A stretch of 7,167 bases of DNA from CAYJBH01 sp964370825 (GCA_964370825.1 CAYJKY010000081.1:1-7167); one strand, 5' to 3'; positions 1 to 6,570 are shown, numbered from the stretch's first letter. A program made the numbers and translations. The notes: generated from the sequence alone by a model not told the origin.

Positions 1-156
1 CAGCTGATGGACCATGTCTGGGGAATAGACACCGAGTCAGATACACACACCTTAGATGTGCACATAAGCAGACTGAGGGTTAAGTTTAAAGATAACAAGG
101 ATTTTGAGATAGTGACGGTGCGAGGGTTAGGCTTTAAGGCGGTGGAGCTAACATGA
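1..156 (+). CDS. Response regulator, OmpR/PhoB family, C-terminal fragment (5' end outside window)
   Basis: This is the last 51 codons of a two-component response regulator, in frame from base 1 to the TGA at 154-156. What remains is the second half of an OmpR/PhoB winged-helix DNA-binding domain. The pattern HVWG, then DTHTLDVHISRLRVKF (recognition helix region, about residues 16-31 of the fragment), then VTVRGLGFKA (the C-terminal beta-hairpin wing) is characteristic of that family. The receiver domain and its phospho-acceptor Asp lie upstream of the window. The stop codon overlaps the histidine kinase start in an ATGA arrangement, so the two are translationally coupled and almost certainly cognate partners. 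The regulator would bind promoter DNA in the cytoplasm after phosphotransfer. The regulon cannot be deduced from this fragment. Confidence 0.93.
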   Translation, partial: QLMDHVWGIDTESDTHTLDVHISRLRVKFKDNKDFEIVTVRGLGFKAVELT

Positions 157-1172
157 AGAGAAAATACAAGCTGAGCACCATCTTTACGGTAGGCGTTTTT
201 TTAACTCTACTTATCTCCATTGTGGTAGGTATAATACTGAATATTTTCCTCCCATTTGATTTCAATTTTAAAGGGACGCTGCTGTTGAGGCTCATCTTCG
301 GTGTGCTGTTATGCTCGGCAACCGGCACTGTTATCTCCCACCTGATAGGACAGCATACTCTCAATACTATATTGCAGCTCAACAATGCAACAAAGGAAAT
401 AGCAGGTGGTAACTATAATATAAGAATAGATGAAACCAGCAAGCTTATCGAGCTTAGTGATATGGTGGAGAGCTTTAATACAATGGCAAACGATCTTGCG
501 ATGAACGATATGATGAAAAATGATTTTATCAACAATGTGTCGCACGACTTTAAAACGCCGCTTTCCGCTATTGAGGGATACGCAACGCTACTCACAAACA
601 AAAATTTACCCCCCGAAACGGTGTCGGAGTATGCAAAAAGTGTGCTACTAAACTCAAAACGCCTTACCAAGATGACAAGCAATATTCTACTGCTCTCAAC
701 CCTCGATAACAGTAAAATAGAGCTAAATAAAACAACATTTTCACTCGATGAGCAGATATGCGATACTGTTCTGCTGTTTCAAAAGGAATGGGAAACAAAG
801 AACATTGAACTTGACATCGATTTAGACAAAACATCATTTAATGCAGATAAAGACATGCTGTTTCATGTATGGCAAAATCTTGTATCAAATGCAATTAAGT
901 TCTGTAACGAAAACGGCAGAGTATCCGTCAGGCTTAAAAGTATCAAAAATAACGCTGTAGAGGCAACTTTCTCCAATACCGGAGCATATGTTAGCGAGGA
1001 TGTAAAACGACGAATATTTGATAAATTCTACCAGTCCGATAGCTCAAGAGCTTCAAAAGGAAACGGTCTCGGGTTGCCAATAGTGAAAAAGATAGTCGAC
1101 CTACACGGTGGCGAGATTAAGGTGGCAAGCGAGGAGCACAAGGACACCACCTTTATCGTTGTGTTACCGTAG
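153..1172 (+). CDS. Sensor histidine kinase, two-component system, membrane-bound (HAMP-HisKA-HATPase_c)
   Basis: This 339-residue protein is a membrane sensor kinase that should autophosphorylate and pass phosphate to the response regulator just upstream. Two hydrophobic segments (about residues 8-34 and 41-66) are separated by only a few residues, so there is almost no extracellular sensor domain. This is the compact intramembrane-sensing layout seen in many Firmicutes kinases. A HAMP-like linker follows (about 67-118). The HisKA H-box is NNVSHDFKTPLSAI with phospho-acceptor His131. The ATPase domain has an N-box (NLVSNAIKF, Asn242 and Asn246), an F-box (IFDKFYQSD, 288-296) and a G2 box (GNGLGL, 303-308). 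The G1 box reads SNTGAYV, with Asn275 where Asp is usual; many Firmicutes kinases carry this. The ATG start overlaps the regulator stop by 4 bp and has GGAG at 144-147, five bases upstream. The signal sensed is unknown; antimicrobial or cell-envelope sensing would be a guess. Confidence 0.95.
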   Translation: MKRKYKLSTIFTVGVFLTLLISIVVGIILNIFLPFDFNFKGTLLLRLIFGVLLCSATGTVISHLIGQHTLNTILQLNNATKEIAGGNYNIRIDETSKLIELSDMVESFNTMANDLAMNDMMKNDFINNVSHDFKTPLSAIEGYATLLTNKNLPPETVSEYAKSVLLNSKRLTKMTSNILLLSTLDNSKIELNKTTFSLDEQICDTVLLFQKEWETKNIELDIDLDKTSFNADKDMLFHVWQNLVSNAIKFCNENGRVSVRLKSIKNNAVEATFSNTGAYVSEDVKRRIFDKFYQSDSSRASKGNGLGLPIVKKIVDLHGGEIKVASEEHKDTTFIVVLP

Positions 1173-1258
1173 GGATAGAAGGATGTGATAACGAAGTAGA
1201 GCGTCTCATGAACACCTTAGTATTTGTATATTGAAAATATAAACAATGGAGAATAACC

Positions 1259-2302
1259 GTGATTAAATATGCAATCATTGCAAACCCCGGACATAACAGG
1301 GTATATTTTGAAACCTCCAAACAGCTCTCTAAGGCAGAACTTGGGGTGGCGATAAAACACTTTTCGGTAGTGTGCAGCCCACCACAGGAAGAGTATATCG
1401 AGAACGTGTTTTACATCACATTTACAACAGAGCAAAGTTTGTCTGAGCATGACTTGGATACGCTTAGCCGCTTATCCTTTGTATATGCAATTTTTAAGTG
1501 TGTTACTATTGATGAGATAAGGTACTTGCTACCTGTGGCAAGAACATCTTATCAGTATATTGATGATAACATTAGCTCTATACTAAAATACACCGGCAAA
1601 ACCAACGAGCTATTCACAAGAATGATGATAAATGTGGGAGTAAACTCCACAAGGTTTGTAGGGCAAAGGATAAAAATGCTCGACCCTGTTGCAGGTAAAG
1701 GCACAACCCTTTACGAGGGGCTGATATACGGCTATGACGTGTACGGCATTGAGATTGGCGACAAGGTGGTAAATGAAGCTTATGCTTATATGCGTAGATT
1801 TTTGGAATCAGAAAAATATAAACACCAAACGCACACCGAAAAAATAAGCGGAGAACATAAGAGCTTTTCTGCAAAAAGGTTTATAATTGATATTGCAAAA
1901 GATAAAGATGAACTAAAAAATAAAGCCACCAAACATTTTGAAATGGTAGCCGGCAATTCGGCTTTTGCGGATAAGTACTACAAAAAGAACACCTTTCATC
2001 TAATAGTCGGCGATATGCCCTATGGTGTACAACATGGGAATATAACTAACGAAAAACAATCAAGCATTACGCGAAATCCTAAGGAGTTGTTAAAAGCTTG
2101 CTTAAAAGGATGGCATAATGTGCTTAAAAGTGGAGGTGCTTTGGTTTTGGGATGGAATAATTTTGTGTTCCCACGAGAGGTTTTTGTTAGCCTGCTGGAA
2201 AGCTATGGGTTCGAAGTTAAAACAGAACCGGTATATTTAGAGTTTGAACATAGAGTTGACCAATCTATCCGCAGAGATATTATCGTTGCCATTAAGGCAT
2301 AA
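1259..2302 (+). CDS. TRM11/UPF0020-like SAM-dependent methyltransferase, probably RNA-modifying
   Basis: This 347-residue protein is a class I (Rossmann-fold) methyltransferase. SAM-binding motif I is LDPVAGKGTTL (141-151), followed by the acidic end of the next strand in YGIEIG (162-167). Motif IV is GDMPYG (251-256), the counterpart of the [DN]PP[YF] catalytic loop of amino-methyltransferases. Later strands include SGGALVLGWN (291-300). This order matches the RNA guanine-N2 methyltransferase group (Trm11, Trm14, UPF0020/RlmL-type). The N-terminal 110 residues may be a substrate-recognition domain in the place of THUMP, but I cannot recognise it. Residues about 181-245 are a long, lysine-rich insertion between motifs I and IV. 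Translation starts at GTG, supported by GGAG at 1248-1251 with a 7-base spacer; no suitable in-frame ATG lies nearby. An RNA substrate is inferred from the family; a DNA target is the main alternative. Confidence 0.82.
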   Translation: MIKYAIIANPGHNRVYFETSKQLSKAELGVAIKHFSVVCSPPQEEYIENVFYITFTTEQSLSEHDLDTLSRLSFVYAIFKCVTIDEIRYLLPVARTSYQYIDDNISSILKYTGKTNELFTRMMINVGVNSTRFVGQRIKMLDPVAGKGTTLYEGLIYGYDVYGIEIGDKVVNEAYAYMRRFLESEKYKHQTHTEKISGEHKSFSAKRFIIDIAKDKDELKNKATKHFEMVAGNSAFADKYYKKNTFHLIVGDMPYGVQHGNITNEKQSSITRNPKELLKACLKGWHNVLKSGGALVLGWNNFVFPREVFVSLLESYGFEVKTEPVYLEFEHRVDQSIRRDIIVAIKA

Positions 2303-2466
2303 AGCTATTGATGGGAGTTCTATGTTCAATCCATATTTCACGCATGAAAGCGTCTACGTAAGGCTGTCAATTTTGATAGCATCACACTTTGGTCATGTTG
2401 TGTTATATTGTATTTTAATAATACATTTTGTAAATAAATGTTACGATTAAACAATAAGGAGCAAAA
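2303..2466 (+). promoter_or_regulatory. AT-rich leader upstream of the lipoprotein gene, with a near-perfect palindrome
   Basis: This 164-base gap separates the methyltransferase from the lipoprotein gene. It holds a near-perfect inverted repeat, GCTGTCAA (2363-2370) and TTGATAGC (2373-2380), whose RNA would pair fully if one G-U is allowed. No T-tract follows, so it is a poor terminator and could equally be an operator. Downstream the DNA is strongly AT-rich (about 2398-2450). TTGTGT (2398-2403) and TACATT (2422-2427), spaced 18 bases apart, are weak -35/-10 candidates. A clear ribosome binding site, AAGGAG (2456-2461), sits five bases before the ATG at 2467. I see no convincing small gene here: an open frame reaching 2450 is mostly a shadow of the methyltransferase tail. 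Confidence 0.3.
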
Positions 2467-3306
2467 ATGAAAACCAAAAGTGTAGTTGCTTGTTTACTTA
2501 TCGCCACTACGATAGCACTTGTATCCTGTGCGGAGGAACCCTCTGCACCTATACCAAGCATATCAAACTCTGATGTTCCTCTACAAGAAAATGATAATAG
2601 TTCAAACCCCGAGAGCATCACGACGGCGGATAGTTCGTATGGTGAACCTACCATTCAGTCGGAAATCAACTCATTAAACGTAGCCATTGAGTTTCATGAC
2701 CGTCAATACAACGAGGTCAACGTCATAGAAATTCCGACATTTGTTGGTGACTCAGAGGTGGTAGCAACCTTAAACAATACAATCACCTCCACAACCGATG
2801 CATTTATTGCGAGTGTACCCGAAGGTGGAGGTATGGAAATTACCACGAGTCCAACCTCTACTTATTATTATATACAATCGGTCACCCGAATGGCAGTAAA
2901 CGGGAGTGAGGACACGGCTGGCGAACTTTTGACGGTAACTTATGACATCGCAAACGACAAAATCATTACATTAGACGACGCACTTGCGCTGCACAACACG
3001 ACTGCCGACGCTGTTTTGGACGGTGCTAAAGCGTTGCACGAAACAGAAATCGGCAGTGCTGTAGTCGATGCAGAGTTAATGGGATTTATTATCATCGAAA
3101 CTCCAACGGGAGACTCTTACTGGTTCTATCTGAAAATGACGGTACCCGGTACCAATGGCGACCTAAGAACAAACATTTACCGCTATGTGCTTGACCCGAA
3201 CGTCATTGAAGTTTTGGATTTGCAGCAAATCGTAGATCCTTTTATCGTTGACACTCATGAACCTATGTTAATAGCCAATAGAATTGCATCGGAAATGATG
3301 TCATAA
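2467..3306 (+). CDS. Predicted secreted lipoprotein, possibly RsiV/PdaC-like (DUF4163/DUF3298-type)
   Basis: This 279-residue protein has a clear lipoprotein signal peptide: basic start MKTK, hydrophobic core to residue 20, and lipobox LVSC with Cys21 as the lipidated residue. It should be anchored to the outer face of the membrane. Residues about 22-65 are a low-complexity Ser/Pro/Glu/Asn spacer, typical of surface lipoproteins. The folded part begins near residue 68. The stretch IPTFVGDSEVVATLNNTI (89-106), the later LLTVTYDIANDKIITLDDAL (154-173), and the two-part layout resemble the DUF4163 plus DUF3298 pair of RsiV and the deacetylase PdaC. The match is by eye and weak, and the C-terminal third fits poorly. 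No catalytic motif is visible. The start has AAGGAG at 2456-2461. A signalling, peptidoglycan-associated or simple binding role is possible; function is unknown. Confidence 0.85.
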   Translation: MKTKSVVACLLIATTIALVSCAEEPSAPIPSISNSDVPLQENDNSSNPESITTADSSYGEPTIQSEINSLNVAIEFHDRQYNEVNVIEIPTFVGDSEVVATLNNTITSTTDAFIASVPEGGGMEITTSPTSTYYYIQSVTRMAVNGSEDTAGELLTVTYDIANDKIITLDDALALHNTTADAVLDGAKALHETEIGSAVVDAELMGFIIIETPTGDSYWFYLKMTVPGTNGDLRTNIYRYVLDPNVIEVLDLQQIVDPFIVDTHEPMLIANRIASEMMS

Positions 3307-3368
3307 CATGGCATATTATGTTGAAATAGTCATGCAAGTGAGTTCAACAACAGTATCGGAGATAATAT
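3307..3368 (+). promoter_or_regulatory. Leader of the sulfatase gene with a 7-bp inverted repeat
   Basis: The 62-base gap before the sulfatase contains TGTTGAA (3319-3325) and TTCAACA (3343-3349), a perfect 7-bp inverted repeat separated by 17 bases. It could be a regulator half-site pair or chance. GGAG (3358-3361) lies seven bases before the ATG at 3369 and supports that start. No good promoter hexamers and no terminator for the lipoprotein gene were found, so read-through from the upstream gene is possible. Confidence 0.25.
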
Positions 3369-4796
3369 ATGAACTATGTTTTCTTCTTTCCCGATGAGAT
3401 GAGGGCGGAAACCTTAGGCTGCTACGGTAACGACAAAATTAACACCCCTAACTACGATAAACTTGCAAGGGAGGGGGTGCTGTTTGAGCAATGCCATGTG
3501 CAAAATACCGTTTGTTCACCTTCTCGCTGCTCCATGGTTACCGGTCAATACGTGCATGTCAACGGTCACAGAACCTTGTGGAACTTATTGAAACCACATG
3601 AAAAAAATCTTTTCGGTTACTTTAAAGAGGCCGGTTATCAGGTGAGAGTGTATGGCAAAAATGATGTTCTGTCGCAAGAAAGCGTTAAACTTTGCACCGA
3701 TGAATTTATTCCTCATAAAGGTTTAACAAATGAGCACCCTTCACCGGTGGTTAATTATGGAGATGACGGCTTTTATAATTTCCTGTATGGTCCTATCAAG
3801 GGGGAATACACCGAGCATCATGATTATCATGATTTACTGGCAGGCATGGAGTTTATCAAAAACTGGAAAAACGGAGATAAACCTTTTGTGTTGTTTTTAC
3901 CTTTATCGTTCCCACATTGCCCCTACACCGCACATGAACCGTTTTACAGTATGTATAAAAAGGGCGAAGTTTCCCCAAGAAGGCCCAAAGGAACAAACAA
4001 GCCTAAATTCCATGAACATATACGTGAATATCGCAAATTAGATGGCACCGATTACGATAAAATTAGCGCTGTTTACATGGGAATGATTTCCTTTACGGAT
4101 ATATTATTAGGGAAACTTATCGACTGCATAAAGGACAGTGGTCTTGAAGATGAAACAATGCTGATTGCAAGCTCAGACCACGGGGATTATGCGGGTGATT
4201 ATGACTTAGTGGAAAAATGGCCCAGTGGGTGTGAAGATGTTTTAACCAGAGTACCTTTAATTATTAAAGCTCCTGATTGTAAGTCCGGACACAGGGTTAA
4301 GGAACCGGTAGAGCTGTTCGACATCTTCCCGACCATGATGGAGAGTGCAAACCTCAAAATTAAGCATACCCATTTTTCACAATCACTTATTCCTCAGCTA
4401 ACAGGTGCAAAGGGGGATGCTGACCGTGCGGTTTTCTGCGAAGGCGGGTATAACGAAAACGAACCACATTGTAACGAGGGATACGAAAAGGAAGGCACTG
4501 CATTTATGCAAAACGAACGTACCATATATTATCCCAAAGGCTTGCAACAAAAGCAAAATCCGGAAACCGTTGGACGTGCAACCATGATAAGAACCATGAC
4601 GCACAAACTTATTATGCGTAGCTACGGTGATAACGAGCTTTATGATTTAGTATCTGATAAAAACGAAATAAACAATTGTTACGGAATGGTAGAATACGCA
4701 AAAGTTCAATCCGAGCTTGAAAGTAGGTTGCTAAATTGGTATATAGCCACATCAGATGTCGTTCCTTTTGAAGAAGACCCAAGAGGGATAATATAA
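3369..4796 (+). CDS. Sulfatase-like hydrolase (type I, Cys-type, formylglycine-dependent), cytoplasmic
   Basis: This 475-residue enzyme belongs to the alkaline phosphatase/sulfatase superfamily and should hydrolyse a sulfate ester, or possibly a phosphonate or phosphate ester. The N-terminal metal motif is FPDEMRAETLGCYGN (7-21), with Asp9-Glu10 in place of the common Asp-Asp pair. The signature CSPSRCSMVTG (49-59) carries Cys49, the residue converted to formylglycine, and Arg53. SDHGD (269-273) supplies the second pair of metal ligands, Asp270 and His271. VEKW (281-284) and RVPLIIKAP (294-302) match the later conserved blocks, and the C-terminal part has the usual TMIRTMTHKLIMR and ELYDL elements (405-427). 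No signal peptide is present, so it should act inside the cell. In an anaerobe, Cys49 would need a radical-SAM maturase (anSME), which is not in this window. The substrate cannot be told from sequence. Confidence 0.9.
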   Translation: MNYVFFFPDEMRAETLGCYGNDKINTPNYDKLAREGVLFEQCHVQNTVCSPSRCSMVTGQYVHVNGHRTLWNLLKPHEKNLFGYFKEAGYQVRVYGKNDVLSQESVKLCTDEFIPHKGLTNEHPSPVVNYGDDGFYNFLYGPIKGEYTEHHDYHDLLAGMEFIKNWKNGDKPFVLFLPLSFPHCPYTAHEPFYSMYKKGEVSPRRPKGTNKPKFHEHIREYRKLDGTDYDKISAVYMGMISFTDILLGKLIDCIKDSGLEDETMLIASSDHGDYAGDYDLVEKWPSGCEDVLTRVPLIIKAPDCKSGHRVKEPVELFDIFPTMMESANLKIKHTHFSQSLIPQLTGAKGDADRAVFCEGGYNENEPHCNEGYEKEGTAFMQNERTIYYPKGLQQKQNPETVGRATMIRTMTHKLIMRSYGDNELYDLVSDKNEINNCYGMVEYAKVQSELESRLLNWYIATSDVVPFEEDPRGII

Positions 4797-4808
4797 CCAC
4801 CGGTACGA

Positions 4809-4870
4809 GGAATATTACTGTTTTGCACAAAGTGCAAAATGACGAGAGAAACGAGTCATGTAATATTTCC
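4809..4870. repeat. Nested inverted-repeat element between convergent genes
   Basis: The sequence can fold into a small branched structure. The outer arms are GGAATATTAC (4809-4818) and GTAATATTTCC (4860-4870), complementary over ten bases with one extra T. Inside is a perfect 8-bp hairpin, TTTTGCAC (4821-4828) and GTGCAAAA (4832-4839), with an AAA loop. It is followed by TGAC/GTCA arms (4840-4843 and 4855-4858) around a purine-rich loop. The short word ACGAG occurs three times in or beside the element. The hairpin has its T-run on the 5' side, so it does not read as a terminator. It may be a short interspersed repeat (REP/MITE-like) or an RNA 3'-end structure. Copies elsewhere in the genome cannot be tested here. 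Confidence 0.5.
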
Positions 4871-4875
4871 AATAG

Positions 4876-4903
4876 CTCCACCGCAGGTGGAGATTATATT
4901 TTA
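4876..4903 (+). terminator. Probable rho-independent terminator of the sulfatase gene
   Basis: A perfect 7-bp GC-rich stem, CTCCACC (4876-4882) and GGTGGAG (4886-4892), closes a three-base GCA loop. It is followed by ATTATATTTT, which is moderately T-rich. It sits 80 bases after the sulfatase stop and in front of the convergent reductase gene. On the - strand the stem is not followed by a T-tract, so it looks better for the + strand transcript. The T-run is interrupted, which limits confidence. Confidence 0.5.
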
Positions 4904-4929
4904 CTGCGTTGGGTATAGTTTATTTATTA

Positions 4930-6543
4930 TTAAATACCTGCTATAATATCAAGCACTTCCGTTATATTTTTCTTACCAAAATGCACATGTTCATCATTAA
5001 TAATCATGCATGGCACACTCATAATATTATGCTTTGATTTAAGCTCTTCATAATGGGGTAGGTCATAAATATCAATGCTTATATTTTCATTTAGTAAAGC
5101 AATTCTCTCAGCTGCCATAACAAGCTCAGGGCAGTTGGTGCAAGAGAGTGTAACAGCTAAATCAATACTGATTTTTTTATCTATAGCCTTGATCCTTTCA
5201 ACATCTTCCTCGGCAATCATTTGCCCGGGACCTGCGGCATTATACAGCCCAACTACAAAAGAGTTAAACTCATGTCCTCCCGGAACTCCGTGAAAAGAAA
5301 CACCCATATGTTTTTCATCACTTAAGAAGATAGAAATGCTTGGCAATGATTTAACGGCCAAGCCATCGTCCTCTTGACATATAATGTTTTTGCTCAAGCC
5401 TGAAAACTCTGACATAAATCCTCTAACTTCATTAGAGATATCTCTTTTATCGAGCCTATATTTTAGTAAAATATCTGACTCAAAACGAGAAAAAACAGGT
5501 GCTAACTGCTCTTTTATTTCAGCAGAAATAAATGCCCCATCAGCCTTGTTGTTTTGATTAGTCGTCGGTTCCTCTTTTTTCGGCAAATGATATTCCCTTT
5601 TAGGAATAGAAAGTCTCTCGTACTCAGCAGCAACATGTTTTTCGAGTGAAGTAGCGGCTGTAGCACCGTCTGACACAGCTGTTACAACCTGCCTTAAATT
5701 TTTAATGCATATATCACCTGCTGCATAAATGCCGTCTACATTTGTTTTTCTGTTTTCGTTCGTGATAATATACTTTTGCTCGTTTAGTTTAACTATATCA
5801 GCAAAGTTATCACTTGCAGGGGCATAGCCCGCAAATACAAATACACCTATTCCGTCTGCATCAGAAAACTCTTGCACCTCATCATTCTTATTGAGTATAA
5901 TGCCTTTTACAAAGTTTTCACCATAAACTTCCTTCACACTTGTATTATAATAAAGTTCTATCTTCTCGTGCGATTTAACCTCCTCCACAACGGAGCCTGT
6001 ACAAGAAAAATCAGAGCCTCGTATTAACATACATATTTTTCTTGCAAACCTTGTTAAAAACAAACTCTCTTCGCAAGCTGCAAAACCACTACCTACAACA
6101 TAAATGTCTTTCCCCGTGAAAAATTCGCCGTCGCAGGTTGCACAATAGGCAACACCTCTGCCTTTAAACTCGTCCTCCCCTTTAAAGCCCACCATTTTAG
6201 GTGAAGCTCCGCTTGCTATTATTACACCAAGGGTGTAAAACTCGCCCTTGTCGGTTTTAACGGTAAATTCATCACCTGTTCTACTGACACCTTTCACATC
6301 ACAAAGTAAAAACTCAGCTCCGAAAGTTGCAGCTTGTCTTTGCATTTCCTTAGTCAATTCTTCACCGCTTGTGTGGTAAACTCCGGGATAGTTTACAACT
6401 TCCGATGTAATTGTTATCTGACCGCCGAATTTGTTTTTTTCAAGCACCAAAGTTTTGTACTTTGCCCTTGCCATATATATTGCGGCGGAAAGTCCGGCAG
6501 GCCCTCCGCCTATTATAATTGCATCATAATAGTTCGCTTTCAT
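4930..6543 (-). CDS. AhpF-related FAD disulfide reductase: thioredoxin reductase module fused to a C-terminal AhpF 'N-terminal' domain
   Basis: This 537-residue flavoprotein should pass electrons to the adjacent AhpC peroxiredoxin in the cytoplasm. Residues about 5-308 are a thioredoxin reductase-type module: FAD site GGGPAG (12-17), redox disulfide CATC (134-137), nucleotide-site fold VGSGFAAC (150-157) and second FAD motif GIYAAGD (271-277). After a hydrophilic linker (about 309-338), residues about 339-537 match the N-terminal domain of AhpF, a double thioredoxin fold: VPGGHEFNSFVVGL (420-433), LSCTNCPELV with redox Cys468/Cys471, and the cis-Pro region SVPCMIIN (509-516). In classical AhpF this domain comes first, so the order here is swapped. 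The usual HRRxxFR NADPH motif is not intact. I chose the ATG at 6543 because AAAGGTG (6556-6550) is well placed for it. A GTG at 6552 would lie inside that ribosome binding site and add three residues. Confidence 0.92.
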   Translation of the reverse strand: MKANYYDAIIIGGGPAGLSAAIYMARAKYKTLVLEKNKFGGQITITSEVVNYPGVYHTSGEELTKEMQRQAATFGAEFLLCDVKGVSRTGDEFTVKTDKGEFYTLGVIIASGASPKMVGFKGEDEFKGRGVAYCATCDGEFFTGKDIYVVGSGFAACEESLFLTRFARKICMLIRGSDFSCTGSVVEEVKSHEKIELYYNTSVKEVYGENFVKGIILNKNDEVQEFSDADGIGVFVFAGYAPASDNFADIVKLNEQKYIITNENRKTNVDGIYAAGDICIKNLRQVVTAVSDGATAATSLEKHVAAEYERLSIPKREYHLPKKEEPTTNQNNKADGAFISAEIKEQLAPVFSRFESDILLKYRLDKRDISNEVRGFMSEFSGLSKNIICQEDDGLAVKSLPSISIFLSDEKHMGVSFHGVPGGHEFNSFVVGLYNAAGPGQMIAEEDVERIKAIDKKISIDLAVTLSCTNCPELVMAAERIALLNENISIDIYDLPHYEELKSKHNIMSVPCMIINDEHVHFGKKNITEVLDIIAGI

Positions 6544-6547
6544 TTCG

Positions 6548-6556
6548 CTCACCTTT
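6548..6556 (-). promoter_or_regulatory. Ribosome binding site that decides the reductase start
   Basis: Read on the - strand, AAAGGTGAG lies 4-8 bases before the ATG at 6543, depending on which core is counted. The alternative GTG start (6552-6550) is made of the same bases and has only a weak GAAAG of its own upstream. The ATG is therefore the better start. Confidence 0.65.
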
Positions 6557-6570
6557 CAAACAGTAGTTAA

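Noticed and set aside
1227..1241. TATATT/AATATA hairpin after the histidine kinase gene as a terminator
   Set aside because: The 6-bp stem is all A-T with no GC core and no T-tract; it fits chance in AT-rich DNA. Read-through into the methyltransferase gene cannot be excluded.
2244..2450. Open frame of 68 codons spanning the methyltransferase end and the following gap
   Set aside because: Its first third is a shadow of the methyltransferase in another frame, it has no ribosome binding site, and the product is Ile/Tyr/His-rich with no recognisable motif.
4821..4839. TTTTGCAC/GTGCAAAA hairpin as an intrinsic terminator
   Set aside because: The T-run is on the 5' arm and the A-run on the 3' arm on both strands, the reverse of a terminator; it is treated as part of the repeat element.
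4398..4881. Open frames on the - strand across the sulfatase 3' end and the convergent gap
   Set aside because: They oppose a clearly conserved sulfatase coding sequence, have low-quality composition and no ribosome binding sites, and one ends inside the inverted-repeat region.
4930..6552. Reductase starting at the GTG at 6552
   Set aside because: That GTG lies inside the AAAGGTGAG ribosome binding site that serves the ATG at 6543; it has no good site of its own.
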